This document shows, piece after piece, positions 43,111 through 52,069 of a stretch of 64,000 nt of DNA (position 1 is the stretch's first letter; every line of letters begins with the position of its first letter). The notes beneath the pieces were generated by a model. That model worked only from the letters and a program-made list of their open reading frames with translations, was not told the origin of the DNA and did not search any database. Source of the stretch: Bradyrhizobium archetypum (GTDB taxonomy: Bacteria; Pseudomonadota; Alphaproteobacteria; Rhizobiales; Xanthobacteraceae); assembly GCF_013114835.1 (NCBI RefSeq), contig NZ_JAAVLW010000004.1, positions 310,001-374,000 of the forward strand. The letters are read 5' to 3'. The position numbers and the translations under genes are program-made.

Positions 43111-43190
43111 CTGTCATTCCGGAGGCCGCGAAGCGGCAATCCGGAATCTCGAGATTCCGGATAATCGCTGCGCGATTTCCGGAATGACCG
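43111..43190. repeat. Palindromic repeat, family A
   Basis: GTCATTCCGGAGGCC on the left, central GGAATCTCGAGATTCC, and TTTCCGGAATGACCG on the right, filling the mraY-murD gap up to 10 bases before the murD ATG. Confidence 0.9.
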
Positions 43191-43200
43191 CGGAGGCATC

Positions 43201-44601
43201 ATGATCCCCGTCACTTCATTCGCCGACAAGACGGTCGCGGTGTTCGGCCTAGGTGGTTCCGGCCTTGCGAGCTGCTACGCGCTGAAAGCGGGCGGGGCGG
43301 AGGTGATCGCGGGCGACGATAACGCCGAAAATGTCGCCAAGGCGGCACAGGCCGGCTTTACCACGGCCGATTTGCGCACCGTGTCCTGGGCGAATTTTTC
43401 CGCGCTGATTCTCACCCCGGGCGCGCCGCTGACCCATCCGGCGCCGCATTGGTCGGCGCTGATGGCGCGGCAGGCCGGCTGTGAGGTGATCGGCGACATC
43501 GAACTGTTCTGCAGGGAGCGCCGCCGCCACGCACCGGACGCGCCGTTCGTTGCCATCACCGGCACCAACGGCAAGTCGACCACCACGGCCCTGATCGCGC
43601 ATCTGATGAAGGTTGCGGGCTACGACACCCAGATGGGCGGCAATATCGGCACCGCAATCCTGTCGCTGGAGCCGCCGCGGATGGGGCGCGTGCATGTCGT
43701 CGAGATGTCGTCCTACCAGATCGACCTGGCGCCCTCGCTCGATCCGTCCGTCGGCATCCTGCTCAATGTCAGCGAAGACCATATCGACCGCCACGGCACG
43801 CTGGAAAACTATGCCGCCGTGAAGGCGCGGCTGGTTGCCGGCGTCCAGCCGCAGGGCACCTCGATCGTCGGCGTCGACGATGGCTGGTGCCGCAACATCG
43901 CCGACCGGCTCGACCAGGCGGGAAAACGCGTGGTGCGGATCTCCGTCAAGAACCCGCTGCCTGACGGCATCTATGTCGAGCGCGAGACCATCGTGCAGGC
44001 CTCCGGCGGTGCGCGCCGCGAGGTTGCACGGCTGGGCGGCATCGGTTCGCTGCGCGGGCTGCACAATGCGCAGAACGCAGCCTGCGCCGCGGCCTGCGCG
44101 TTGGCGATGGGCATCTCCACCGAAGTTTTGCAAAACGGCCTGCGCAGCTTTCCTGGGCTCGCGCATCGCATGGAGCAGGTCGGTCGGCGCGGCAACGTGC
44201 TGTTCGTCAACGATTCCAAGGGCACCAACGCGGACGCCGCCGCGCACGCGCTGTCGTCCTTCGCCGACATCTTCTGGATCGCCGGCGGCAAGCCGAAGCA
44301 GGGCGGCATCACCGGCCTCACCGAATACTTCCCGCGGATCCGCAAGGCCTACCTGATCGGCGAGGCCGCGCAGGAGTTCGCCGGTACGCTCGGCGATCGC
44401 GTGCCGCACGAGATTTCCGAAACGCTCGATGTCGCGGTCGCCAATGCCGCACGCGATGCGGAAGCCTCTGGGATCGCCGATCCGGTGGTGCTGCTGTCGC
44501 CCGCCTGCGCCTCGTTCGACCAGTACCGCAATTTCGAAATCCGTGGCGCCAAGTTTCGCGATCTGGTCACGGCCATGCCGGGCGTGAAGCCGGTGGTGTG
44601 A
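43201..44601 (+). CDS. murD: UDP-MurNAc-Ala:D-Glu ligase
   Basis: A 466-residue ligase. The Rossmann-like N terminus reads [20 protein letters not shown], the P-loop is [18 protein letters not shown], and the C-terminal domain includes [19 protein letters not shown] and [20 protein letters not shown]. It adds D-glutamate as the second stem residue. The family A repeat ends just before the start. Downstream, two genes foreign to the dcw set precede ftsW. Confidence 0.97.
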   Translation: MIPVTSFADKTVAVFGLGGSGLASCYALKAGGAEVIAGDDNAENVAKAAQAGFTTADLRTVSWANFSALILTPGAPLTHPAPHWSALMARQAGCEVIGDIELFCRERRRHAPDAPFVAITGTNGKSTTTALIAHLMKVAGYDTQMGGNIGTAILSLEPPRMGRVHVVEMSSYQIDLAPSLDPSVGILLNVSEDHIDRHGTLENYAAVKARLVAGVQPQGTSIVGVDDGWCRNIADRLDQAGKRVVRISVKNPLPDGIYVERETIVQASGGARREVARLGGIGSLRGLHNAQNAACAAACALAMGISTEVLQNGLRSFPGLAHRMEQVGRRGNVLFVNDSKGTNADAAAHALSSFADIFWIAGGKPKQGGITGLTEYFPRIRKAYLIGEAAQEFAGTLGDRVPHEISETLDVAVANAARDAEASGIADPVVLLSPACASFDQYRNFEIRGAKFRDLVTAMPGVKPVV

Positions 44602-44654
44602 AGGAAGGCGGTCACTGATCCGTCATCGAGGACGTGACAGGTAGGGGAGTTGCG

Positions 44655-44867
44655 GTGGAAGTTGCAACAATCTGTTTTAAAGACCGCGATTGTGGAGATG
44701 AAGCTGTAGCCGTGGTCCGTGTGCAAGGTGAGATCGCCGGACTTACATTGTCTCTCAAACGACGCGGCGATGTTGAAGTCTTTTTTGGCAGGCAGGAATT
44801 GGAACAATTGATCGTGGCGTTGCAGAAGGCGCAGATGGTAATGCCGGGTGAGAAGCCCGTGGTTTAA
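44655..44867 (+). CDS. 70-residue hypothetical protein in the murD-ftsW insert
   Basis: The protein begins MEVATICFKDRDCGDEAVAV and continues with alternating β-strand patterns (VVRVQGEIAGLTLSLKRRGD, VEVFFGRQELEQLIVALQKA). A small α/β fold without signal or membrane segment. GGGGAG before GTG 44655 supports this start over a GTG at 44634. No family is recognised. AT-richer codon choice than the flanking mur genes suggests that it is not an ancestral part of the cluster. Confidence 0.55.
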   Translation: MEVATICFKDRDCGDEAVAVVRVQGEIAGLTLSLKRRGDVEVFFGRQELEQLIVALQKAQMVMPGEKPVV

Positions 44868-44868
44868 T

Positions 44869-44901
44869 TGTAGGATGGGTAGAGCGCAGCGAAACCCATC
44901 A
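44869..44901. repeat. Partial dispersed repeat
   Basis: TTGTAGGATGGGTAGAGCGC followed by AGCGAAACCCATC is one half of an imperfect palindrome common in these genomes. It follows the 70-residue gene. Confidence 0.5.
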
Positions 44902-44932
44902 GCTTCGCTCCTGCCATTCGAGGGCGTCGCAA

Positions 44933-46381
44933 ATGGCAATTCATCCTCCCTCACGTAAGCCTGTTCGTTTTGCGATTGCAGTCCATTCGGCGATCTTTGC
45001 GCTTCATGCCGTCGCAGGCATGGCAGCGCTGGCATCCGACAGCGTATCTCTCAGCGAGTCGACGATTTCATGGAGCACCGTCAAGTACGCGACCGCTGCG
45101 GATAACGGGTTCGTCAGCGGATCGCTCGACAAGAAGACCATTGTCGATCGCACGTTCAAGACCTACGTGCTCGAGAATCGCTATCTGAAGGCGACGCTCG
45201 TCCCCGAATTTGGCGGGCGCATTCTCTCCATCATCTACAAGCCGACCGGCCACGAACAGCTTTATCGGACCGAAATAGGCGTGCCATACGGGATGGAGGC
45301 CGGTGTCTTTTATTACGACTGGTTGATGGTGTATGGCGGCATCTTCCCCACCTTCCCGGATCCCGAGCACGGCAAGACGTGGCTCAAGCCCTGGAATTTC
45401 AGGGTAGAGGAGGAGAGTGCCGGCGAAGTGACCGTGTCCATGTCGCTCAAGGATGACTTCGCGTATTCCGCGGCGCCAAGCCAGTTCCTCAAGGGGGCGA
45501 CAGGCATCGAAGCGACCTACTATGTCACGCTGAAAGCCGATCGCGCCGCGCTCGATACACGGGTGGTTCTGAGAAACCCGCGCGACAAAACCGTGGACTA
45601 CGAGTACTGGACGTGCACGACGCTCGCGCCGGGGTCGGACGCGAAGACTCCCAAAGCGACCGGCGGCGCCGAAATCATCGCGCCGATTGAGGCCTACACC
45701 ACGCCCGCTTGGTCGAAGAATCTGTCCGAAGGCGAGGAGAGCCTAGGTGCGGGCAGGAGCCGTTTTGTGAAATTGCGCTATTTCAAGAGCTGGCCGACGA
45801 TGGGCATCGCCTATGCGGCGCCCGATATGCAGGGCGGAAACTTCTGGGGCGTGATCAACCACGACAATGAGGAAGGGATCATTCGCATCGCGGACAATAA
45901 AGTCACGCCGGGTCTGAAGATGTGGACGTGGGGATTTCCGTCGTTCACGCACGAAACCGACGCGCGCAACGAGCCGAGCGAAGCGCGGCCTTACATTGAA
46001 TTGTGGGCGGGCGTGTCGGACCAGTTCTTCCACCGGGCCAGGCTTCCCGCGCGGGGTGAAGTATCTGTTAGGGAGACCTACAGTCCGACCGTCGGCATGA
46101 GCAATGTGACGGATGCGAATGAGAATATCCTGATTAATCTCTCGGCCACGGCCTCCGAAGTAAAACTTCAGTTCTTCAGCATCGAACCGGCCACGCCGTT
46201 GCGCGTAGCGTTGAAACACGGCCATGCGACATTGTTCGACGAGACGGTGATACCCGACATGAAAAGCGGAAACCGCGTTGCGGCGAAGATTCCCGCCGGC
46301 GGCAGCGGCGAGCACGTGCGGCTGACGATCGTGACCACCAATGGACGAGAAATGATCGCGGCCGATGCAAAAATGAAATAA
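44933..46381 (+). CDS. Exported DUF5107/aldose-epimerase-like protein
   Basis: A 482-residue protein with a signal peptide (AIFALHAVAGMAALAS). The body follows the DUF5107 pattern, a galactose-mutarotase-like β-sandwich: LENRYLKATLVPEFGGRILS, FYYDWLMVYGGIFPTFPDPE, then YYVTLKADRAALDTRVVLRN. The C terminus (about 380-480) is a separate β domain. Related proteins bind or process carbohydrates, so a periplasmic sugar-binding or glycosidase-like role is possible; catalytic residues cannot be assigned. Its placement between murD and ftsW is unusual and its codon use is slightly more AT-rich than its neighbours, suggesting insertion. Confidence 0.75.
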   Translation: MAIHPPSRKPVRFAIAVHSAIFALHAVAGMAALASDSVSLSESTISWSTVKYATAADNGFVSGSLDKKTIVDRTFKTYVLENRYLKATLVPEFGGRILSIIYKPTGHEQLYRTEIGVPYGMEAGVFYYDWLMVYGGIFPTFPDPEHGKTWLKPWNFRVEEESAGEVTVSMSLKDDFAYSAAPSQFLKGATGIEATYYVTLKADRAALDTRVVLRNPRDKTVDYEYWTCTTLAPGSDAKTPKATGGAEIIAPIEAYTTPAWSKNLSEGEESLGAGRSRFVKLRYFKSWPTMGIAYAAPDMQGGNFWGVINHDNEEGIIRIADNKVTPGLKMWTWGFPSFTHETDARNEPSEARPYIELWAGVSDQFFHRARLPARGEVSVRETYSPTVGMSNVTDANENILINLSATASEVKLQFFSIEPATPLRVALKHGHATLFDETVIPDMKSGNRVAAKIPAGGSGEHVRLTIVTTNGREMIAADAKMK

Positions 46382-46414
46382 TGAGTATCGCTTCGCTCCA
46401 GCCATCCACGGACT

Positions 46415-46532
46415 GTCGTCACCCGCCTTGTGCGCAATTGCGCACAGGGGCGGGTGATCCAGTATTCCAAAGACATCAGCGATAGATCCGATAGGCCCCT
46501 GCTACTGGATACCCGCCTTCGCGGGTATGACG
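46415..46532. repeat. Palindromic repeat, family D
   Basis: GTCGTCACCCGCC at the left, TGCGCAATTGCGCACA inside, ATCCAGTA and TACTGGAT arms, and CGCGGGTATGACGA at the right. It is related to the copy at 49048 and lies between the DUF5107 gene and ftsW. Confidence 0.8.
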
Positions 46533-46644
46533 ATCTGTTGTGAGGCACGACCGCGCGCTATTTCAAAAGTTATCCCTCCCATTAACCCCCCATAAACCAT
46601 CCTGCGCCACCAATGGGCGTCACCTCTGCCATTTGGGGACGTCC

Positions 46645-47796
46645 ATGCTTGCCCGTGATCAACGCACGCCGTTTTCGGACTGGTGGTGGACCGTGGACAA
46701 GCTGCTGCTCGGCGCGATCATGGCGCTGATGCTGGGCGGGGTGATCCTGTCGCTGGCGGCGAGCCCGCCGGTGGCGACCCGGATCGGGCTCGATCCGTTT
46801 CACTTCTTCAGCCGGCACATGCTGTTCCTGCTGCCGTCGCTTCTGGTGCTGATCGGGGTGTCGTTCCTCTCGCCCAAGCAGATCCGCCGGCTGGCGCTGC
46901 TGGTCTTTGTGGTGAGCATCATCCTCATCGTGGCGACGCTGGCATTTGGCGCGGAAGTGAAGGGATCGCGGCGCTGGATCACGCTGCTCGGCGTCAACAT
47001 TCAGGCCTCCGAATCCGCCAAGCCCGCCTTCGTCGTGATGGCGGCATGGTTGTTTGCGGAATCCACCAGGCGGCCGGAAATGCCGGCGACTTCGATGGCA
47101 ATGGTGCTGCTATTGACGCTGGTGTCACTTCTGGTGATGGAGCCGGATTTCGGTCAGACCATGCTGATCCTGATGGTATGGGGGACGCTGTTCTTCATCG
47201 CCGGCATGCGGATGATCTGGGTGGCCGGCCTTGCCGGCGCCGCGGCTGCCGGATTGTTCAGCGCCTATCTGCTGGTTCCGCATGTCGCCGGCCGCATCAA
47301 GCGCTTCATGAACCCGGCCTCCGGCGATACCTTCCAGGTCGACATGGCGATGGAAGCGTTCTGGAACGGCGGCTGGTTCGGGCTCGGCCCCGGCGAGGGC
47401 ATCGCCAAGCGCAGCCTGCCGGACAGCCATACCGACTTCGTGTTCGCAGTGGCGGCGGAAGAGTTCGGCATCATTCTGTGTCTGGCGCTGGTCGCCCTGT
47501 TCGCATTCATCGTGCTCCGCACGCTGACCCGCGCCTATGCCAACGAAGACATGTTCGCGCGCTTTGCGGCTTCGGGACTTGCCATCCTGTTCGGCGTGCA
47601 GGCTGCCATCAACATGGCGGTCAATTTGCAACTGATCCCCGCCAAGGGCATGACGCTGCCCTTCATCTCCTATGGCGGCTCGTCGATCATCTCGCTCGCC
47701 TATGGCGTCGGCATGATGCTGGCGCTGACGCGACAGCGCCCGCGCACCGAGGTGGAATCGATGAACGAGGCCGGCGTTGCGCGCGGTTACGCTTAA
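46645..47796 (+). CDS. ftsW: Septal peptidoglycan polymerase
   Basis: A 383-residue SEDS-family protein with ten membrane helices. KGSRRWITLLGVNIQASESA, LLVMEPDFGQTMLILMVWGT (catalytic Asp region) and LPFISYGGSSIISLAYGVGM are family signatures. It polymerises lipid II at the septum together with FtsI. The ATG at 46645 is preceded by GGGGA; upstream frame is repeat-derived. Family D and B repeats flank the gene, so it may be transcribed from its own promoter. Confidence 0.97.
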   Translation: MLARDQRTPFSDWWWTVDKLLLGAIMALMLGGVILSLAASPPVATRIGLDPFHFFSRHMLFLLPSLLVLIGVSFLSPKQIRRLALLVFVVSIILIVATLAFGAEVKGSRRWITLLGVNIQASESAKPAFVVMAAWLFAESTRRPEMPATSMAMVLLLTLVSLLVMEPDFGQTMLILMVWGTLFFIAGMRMIWVAGLAGAAAAGLFSAYLLVPHVAGRIKRFMNPASGDTFQVDMAMEAFWNGGWFGLGPGEGIAKRSLPDSHTDFVFAVAAEEFGIILCLALVALFAFIVLRTLTRAYANEDMFARFAASGLAILFGVQAAINMAVNLQLIPAKGMTLPFISYGGSSIISLAYGVGMMLALTRQRPRTEVESMNEAGVARGYA

Positions 47797-47813
47797 TAGC
47801 GATGCCATCTCCT

Positions 47814-47896
47814 TGTCATTGCGAGGAGCAACGCGACGAAGCAATCCATCTATCCCCGTGCCGAGGTATGGATTGCTTCGCTCCGCTCGCAATGAC
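47814..47896. repeat. Palindromic repeat, family B
   Basis: TGTCATTGCGAGGAGCAACG opens the element and CTCCGCTCGCAATGAC closes it. It fills the ftsW-murG gap. Confidence 0.9.
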
Positions 47897-47921
47897 GGCT
47901 GATTGCCTGTAAAAGGCCTCG

Positions 47922-49022
47922 ATGGACAATTCCCCTCTCATTCTGCTGGCCGCCGGCGGCACCGGCGGTCATCTGTTTCCGGCCGAAGCGCTTGGTGTCG
48001 AACTGATCAAACGCGGCCTCCGCGTGCGGCTGGCGACCGATGCCCGCGCGCTGCGCTACAGCGGCCTGTTCACCACTGACAACATCGACGTTGTGCCGAG
48101 CGAGACGGTGCGCGGGCGCAATCCGTTATCGCTGGCGCGCACTGTCATGACGCTCGGCTATGGAACAGGCGTGGCAATTAACCTCGTGCGGCGGCTGAAG
48201 CCTGCCGCCGTGGTTGGCTTCGGCGGCTACCCGACGCTGCCGCCGCTGATCGCGGCAAGGCTGCTCGGCGTGCCCGGCATCATTCACGACGCCAATGCGG
48301 TGCTCGGCCGCGCCAACCGTTTTCTCTCCGGCCGCGTCAATGCAATTGCGACCTCGTTGCCGGGCGTGCTGGATCGCGATCCGGCCCTCGCAGGAAAGGC
48401 CACGACGGTCGGAACGCCGATGCGGCCGGCGATCCTTGCCGCCGCCGCGGTGCCGTTTGCTGCGCCTGAACCGAATGGAACGCTGCGCTTGCTGGTGGTC
48501 GGCGGCAGCCAGGGCGCGCGGGTGATGAGCGACATCGTACCGGGCGCGATCGAGCGGCTCGAGCCGGTGCTTTGGAGACGCCTGGTCCTGACGCAACAGG
48601 TGCGCGAGGAAGACATGGCGCGGGTCTGGGCGGTCTACGATCGCCTCCAGATCAAGGCCGAGCTCGCGCCGTTCTTTGCCGATCTGCCGGCCCGGCTGGC
48701 GTCCAGCCATCTGGTGGTCTCGCGCTCCGGAGCCGGCACGGTCGCGGAACTCGCCGCGATTGGCCGGCCCTCGATCCTGGTGCCGCTGCCCGGCGCGATC
48801 GATCAGGACCAGTTCGCCAATGCCGGCGTGCTGGCCAAGGTGGACGGGGCTATACGGATTGCGCAGACCGAATTCACACCCGACCGGCTGGCGGCCGAAA
48901 TCTCCGCTTTCGCCACCGAGCCGGCGCGGCTGACCGCGATGGCAGAGGCCGCCCGCAGGGTAGGCCGGCTCGATGCCGCCGAACGGCTGGCCGACCTGGT
49001 GATGAAAACGGCCGGAATCTAG
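47922..49022 (+). CDS. murG: Lipid II synthase, UDP-GlcNAc transferase
   Basis: A 366-residue GT-B enzyme. LAAGGTGGHLFPAEALGVEL is the acceptor loop, VVGFGGYPTLPPLIAARLL the second, and HLVVSRSGAGTVAELAAIGR with LVPLPGAIDQDQFANA form the UDP-GlcNAc site. It adds GlcNAc to lipid I at the inner face of the membrane. The gene is flanked by repeats of families B and D. Confidence 0.97.
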   Translation: MDNSPLILLAAGGTGGHLFPAEALGVELIKRGLRVRLATDARALRYSGLFTTDNIDVVPSETVRGRNPLSLARTVMTLGYGTGVAINLVRRLKPAAVVGFGGYPTLPPLIAARLLGVPGIIHDANAVLGRANRFLSGRVNAIATSLPGVLDRDPALAGKATTVGTPMRPAILAAAAVPFAAPEPNGTLRLLVVGGSQGARVMSDIVPGAIERLEPVLWRRLVLTQQVREEDMARVWAVYDRLQIKAELAPFFADLPARLASSHLVVSRSGAGTVAELAAIGRPSILVPLPGAIDQDQFANAGVLAKVDGAIRIAQTEFTPDRLAAEISAFATEPARLTAMAEAARRVGRLDAAERLADLVMKTAGI

Positions 49023-49047
49023 GCGATTGTTCGCAAAATTGCCCCTT

Positions 49048-49182
49048 GTCATGCGCCGCGAAAGCGGGGCATCCAGTATACTGCGGCGCCTGATTTGAGC
49101 CTTGGCTCTTACGAATACTGGCTTCGCGAAATACTGGATCGCCCCGCGCCTGTGCGCAATCGCGCACAAGGCGGGCGATGAC
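49048..49182. repeat. Palindromic repeat, family D
   Basis: GTCATGCGCCGCGAAAGCGG at the left, ATCCAGTATACTG and ATACTGGAT arms, and GTGCGCAATCGCGCAC then CGGGCGATGAC at the right. The right tip supplies the upstream ATG at 49178, which is therefore unlikely to be the true murC start. Confidence 0.85.
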
Positions 49183-49198
49183 GGCCAAGGACATACCC

Positions 49199-50602
49199 AT
49201 GAGACTGCCGCGCGAGATCGGACCCATTCACTTCGTCGGGATCGGCGGCATCGGCATGAGCGGCATCGCCGAGGTGCTCGTCAATCTCGGCTACACCGTG
49301 CAGGGCTCGGACGCTTCCGAAAGCGGCAATGTCGCGCGGCTGCGGGAGAAGGGCGTCAAGGTCTCGGTTGGCCACAAGGCCGAGAATGTCGACGGCGCTG
49401 ACGTCGTCGTGGTCTCCACCGCGATCAAGCGCGACAATCCGGAACTGATGGCGGCGCGCGCGCAGCGCATCCCGGTGGTGCGCCGCGCCGAAATGCTTGC
49501 CGAGCTGATGCGGCTGAAAAGCTGTGTCGCGATTGCCGGCACCCATGGCAAGACCACCACGACGTCGATGGTCGCGGCGCTGCTGGACGGCGGCAACCTC
49601 GACCCGACCGTGATCAATGGCGGCATCATCAACGCCTACGGCACCAATGCGCGGCTGGGCGCCGGCGACTGGATGGTGGTGGAAGCCGACGAAAGCGACG
49701 GCACATTTTTGAAACTGCCGACTGACGTCGCTATCGTCACCAACGTCGATCCCGAGCATCTCGATCATTTCAAGACCTTCGAGGCGATCCAGGACGCGTT
49801 CCGCAATTTCGTCGAGAACGTGCCGTTCTACGGCTTTGCGGTGATGTGCATCGATCATCCGGTGGTGCAGAGCATCGTCGGGCGGATCGAGGATCGCCGC
49901 ATCATCACCTATGGCGAGAACCCGCAGGCCGACGCGCGGCTGATGGAGCTGACGCCGATCGCCGGCGGATCGAAATTCAAGGTCGCGATCCGCAATCGCA
50001 AGACCGACGCCAGCCACGAGATATCAGACATCACCTTGCCGATGCCCGGGCGTCACAACGCCTCGAATGCCACGGCCGCCATCGCCGTCGCGCACGAGCT
50101 TGGCATTTCCGACGACGCGATCCGCCAGGCGATCGCGGGCTTCGGGGGGGTCAAGCGGCGCTTCACCCGCACCGGCGAGTGGAACGGCGTCACCGTCATT
50201 GATGACTATGGCCATCACCCGGTCGAGATCGCGGCGGTGCTGAAGGCTGCACGGGATTCATATGGCGGCAAGATCATCGCCGTGGTGCAGCCGCACCGCT
50301 TTACCCGGCTGCAATCGCTGTTCGAGGAATTCTGCACATGCTTCAACGATGCCGACGCCGTTATTGTGGCCGAGGTTTATCCGGCCGGCGAGACGCCGAT
50401 CGAAGGGATCGACCGTGACCATTTTGTCCTCGGCCTGCGCGCGCATGGCCATCGCGAGGTGATCCCGCTGCCGAGTTCGGGGGAGCTGGCCAAGGTCGTG
50501 CGCGGTATCGCCAATCCAGGCGATCTCGTCGTCTGCCTGGGGGCCGGCAACATCACGCAATGGGCCTACGCGCTGCCTGGCGAACTGAAGGCGCTGGGGT
50601 GA
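49199..50602 (+). CDS. murC: UDP-MurNAc:L-Ala ligase
   Basis: A 467-residue ligase. The N terminus [19 protein letters not shown] is typical, [19 protein letters not shown] is the P-loop, and [20 protein letters not shown] lies in the C-terminal domain. It starts stem-peptide synthesis. The ATG at 49199 (MRLPREIG, with AAGGA upstream) is preferred; the ATG at 49178 belongs to the tip of a family D repeat. Confidence 0.97.
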   Translation: MRLPREIGPIHFVGIGGIGMSGIAEVLVNLGYTVQGSDASESGNVARLREKGVKVSVGHKAENVDGADVVVVSTAIKRDNPELMAARAQRIPVVRRAEMLAELMRLKSCVAIAGTHGKTTTTSMVAALLDGGNLDPTVINGGIINAYGTNARLGAGDWMVVEADESDGTFLKLPTDVAIVTNVDPEHLDHFKTFEAIQDAFRNFVENVPFYGFAVMCIDHPVVQSIVGRIEDRRIITYGENPQADARLMELTPIAGGSKFKVAIRNRKTDASHEISDITLPMPGRHNASNATAAIAVAHELGISDDAIRQAIAGFGGVKRRFTRTGEWNGVTVIDDYGHHPVEIAAVLKAARDSYGGKIIAVVQPHRFTRLQSLFEEFCTCFNDADAVIVAEVYPAGETPIEGIDRDHFVLGLRAHGHREVIPLPSSGELAKVVRGIANPGDLVVCLGAGNITQWAYALPGELKALG

Positions 50603-50623
50603 TGAGCATTTCGCCCTCAGTCT

Positions 50624-50656
50624 CGTCATGGCCGGGCTTGTCCCGGCCATCCACGT
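50624..50656. repeat. Left inverted repeat (family C) of the GIY-YIG unit
   Basis: Begins GTCATGGCCGGGCTTGTCCC and continues to CATCCACG. Its inverted counterpart lies at 50966-50998 with one mismatch over 33 positions. It ends three bases before the GIY-YIG gene's stop codon. Confidence 0.9.
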
Positions 50657-50658
50657 CC

Positions 50659-50949
50659 TTAAGTCGCGATTGTATCAAAAAGGTCGTCCCAATCCGGATT
50701 CATGGCGACAATCTTGCGAACCTTCCAGCCGCGGGGCCAATGTTTGATACTGTGTTCGCGCTGGATAGCGTCTCGGATGTCGTCGAATCATTCGAAATAG
50801 ACCAATCGCTTCAGGCCATATCGTTTTGTGAAACCGTCTACGAATCCCGACCGATGTTCAAACACCCGACGGACCAGATCGCTCGTCACCCCGACATACA
50901 GGATGCCATTCGGTCGGTTGGTCAGAATGTAAACATAGCCACCTGCCAT
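50659..50949 (-). pseudogene. GIY-YIG nuclease gene with one in-frame stop
   Basis: The minus strand encodes a GIY-YIG protein of normal length (96 codons). It begins MAGGYVYILTNRPNGILYVG (the paired VYI and YVG motifs), with Arg in VRRVFEHR. At 50788-50790 a TGA interrupts LVYFE*FDDIRDAIQREH; relatives usually have Trp (TGG) here, so one base change explains it. After the stop the frame continues intact through IKHWPRGWKVRKIV to the natural TAA. The intact paralog at 62068 aligns along the whole length. It lies between inverted repeats in the murC-murB gap. A read-through product cannot be excluded. Confidence 0.85.
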
Positions 50950-50965
50950 GCGGATAGTCTGCAAG

Positions 50966-50998
50966 ACGTGGATGGCCGGGACAAGCTCGGCCATGACG
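50966..50998. repeat. Right inverted repeat (family C) of the GIY-YIG unit
   Basis: GACGTGGATGGCCGGGACAA followed by the end CGGCCATGAC. It is the reverse complement of the left arm apart from one base, and ends 17 bases before the murB start. Confidence 0.9.
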
Positions 50999-51014
50999 AA
51001 ATGAGAGAGCATTC

Positions 51015-51935
51015 TTGACATTCCCCGACCTCACGCCTGACCTCAAGGCCGCGATGCCGGAGCTGCGTGGGCGGCTCTTGGCGAACCAGTCGCTTGCCGA
51101 ATTGACCTGGTTTCGCGTCGGCGGGCCGGCGCAGGTGCTGTTCACGCCGGCAGATGAAGACGATCTCGCCTATTTCTTAAAGCTGCTTCCGAAGGAGTTG
51201 CCGACTTACGTGGTCGGCGTCGGCTCCAACTTGATCGTGCGTGACGGCGGGATGCCGGGCGTGGTGATTCGCCTGTCGCCGCGGGCATTTGGCGAGACCT
51301 CGGCTTCCGGCGATGTCGTCAGCGCAGGGACAGCCGCGCTCGACAAGCGGGTGGCGGAGACCGCCGCCGCGGCCGGCATCGGCGGCATGGAATTCTTCTT
51401 CGGCATTCCCGGCACCATCGGCGGCGCACTGCGGATGAATGCCGGCGCCAATGGGCGCGAGACCAAGGATGTCCTGGTCGAAGCAACCGGTATCGGCCGC
51501 GACGGCACCAGGCGTGTTTTCAGCAATGCCGACATGAAGTTCGTCTACCGCAACAGCGGCGTCGACCCGGCGATCGTTTTCACCTCCGCGCGTTTTCAAG
51601 GCGCCGCTGCAGCGCCCGAAACCATCCGCGCACGGATGAATGAAGTTCAGAATCATCGCGAGACCGCGCAGCCGATCCGCGAAAAAACCGGGGGGTCGAC
51701 CTTCAAGAATCCGCCCGGCAACAGCGCGTGGAAACTGATCGACGCTGCCGGCTGCCGGGGCCTGCGTGTGGGAGGAGCGCAGGTCTCGGAAATGCACTGC
51801 AATTTCCTCATCAACACCGGCAACGCCAGCGGGCATGATATTGAAATCTTGGGCGAAACCGTGCGCGAGCGGGTTAAAGCGAATTCTGGCATAGAGCTAC
51901 ACTGGGAAATCAAGCGGATCGGGATTCCGGTCTAG
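51015..51935 (+). CDS. murB: UDP-N-acetylenolpyruvoylglucosamine reductase
   Basis: A 306-residue FAD enzyme. [20 protein letters not shown] and [20 protein letters not shown] bind [23 protein letters not shown] holds the proton-donor Ser, and the C terminus has the MurB fold. It reduces UDP-enolpyruvyl-GlcNAc to UDP-MurNAc. The start is taken as TTG 51015 ([20 protein letters not shown]), preceded by GAGAGAG, since the next ATG (51054) would cut the family's conserved N terminus. It directly follows the GIY-YIG/inverted-repeat unit. Confidence 0.94.
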   Translation: MTFPDLTPDLKAAMPELRGRLLANQSLAELTWFRVGGPAQVLFTPADEDDLAYFLKLLPKELPTYVVGVGSNLIVRDGGMPGVVIRLSPRAFGETSASGDVVSAGTAALDKRVAETAAAAGIGGMEFFFGIPGTIGGALRMNAGANGRETKDVLVEATGIGRDGTRRVFSNADMKFVYRNSGVDPAIVFTSARFQGAAAAPETIRARMNEVQNHRETAQPIREKTGGSTFKNPPGNSAWKLIDAAGCRGLRVGGAQVSEMHCNFLINTGNASGHDIEILGETVRERVKANSGIELHWEIKRIGIPV

Positions 51936-51937
51936 TC

Positions 51938-52040
51938 GTCGTTCCGGGCCGATGCGAAGCATCGAACTATGATGTGCTATTGCACATCAGAGAATCTCGA
52001 GATTCCGGGTCTGCTCCTTGGGAGCATGCCGGAATGACCG
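51938..52040. repeat. Palindromic repeat, family A (diverged)
   Basis: CGTCGTTCCGGGCCGATGCG at the left, AGAATCTCGAGATTCCGGGT inside, GCCGGAATGACCG at the right. It fills the murB-ddl gap. Confidence 0.85.
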
Positions 52041-52069
52041 ATAGCGGAATGACGGATAGGTAGAGGCCA

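Noticed and set aside
49178..49198. Upstream ATG for murC
   Set aside because: The ATG is the tip (GATGAC) of a family D palindrome seen elsewhere in the window, and the family start MRLPREIG follows with its own SD.
50659..50949. Insertion sequence with transposase in the murC-murB gap
   Set aside because: The encoded protein is GIY-YIG, with no DDE or Y1 transposase motif, and no target duplication could be identified.
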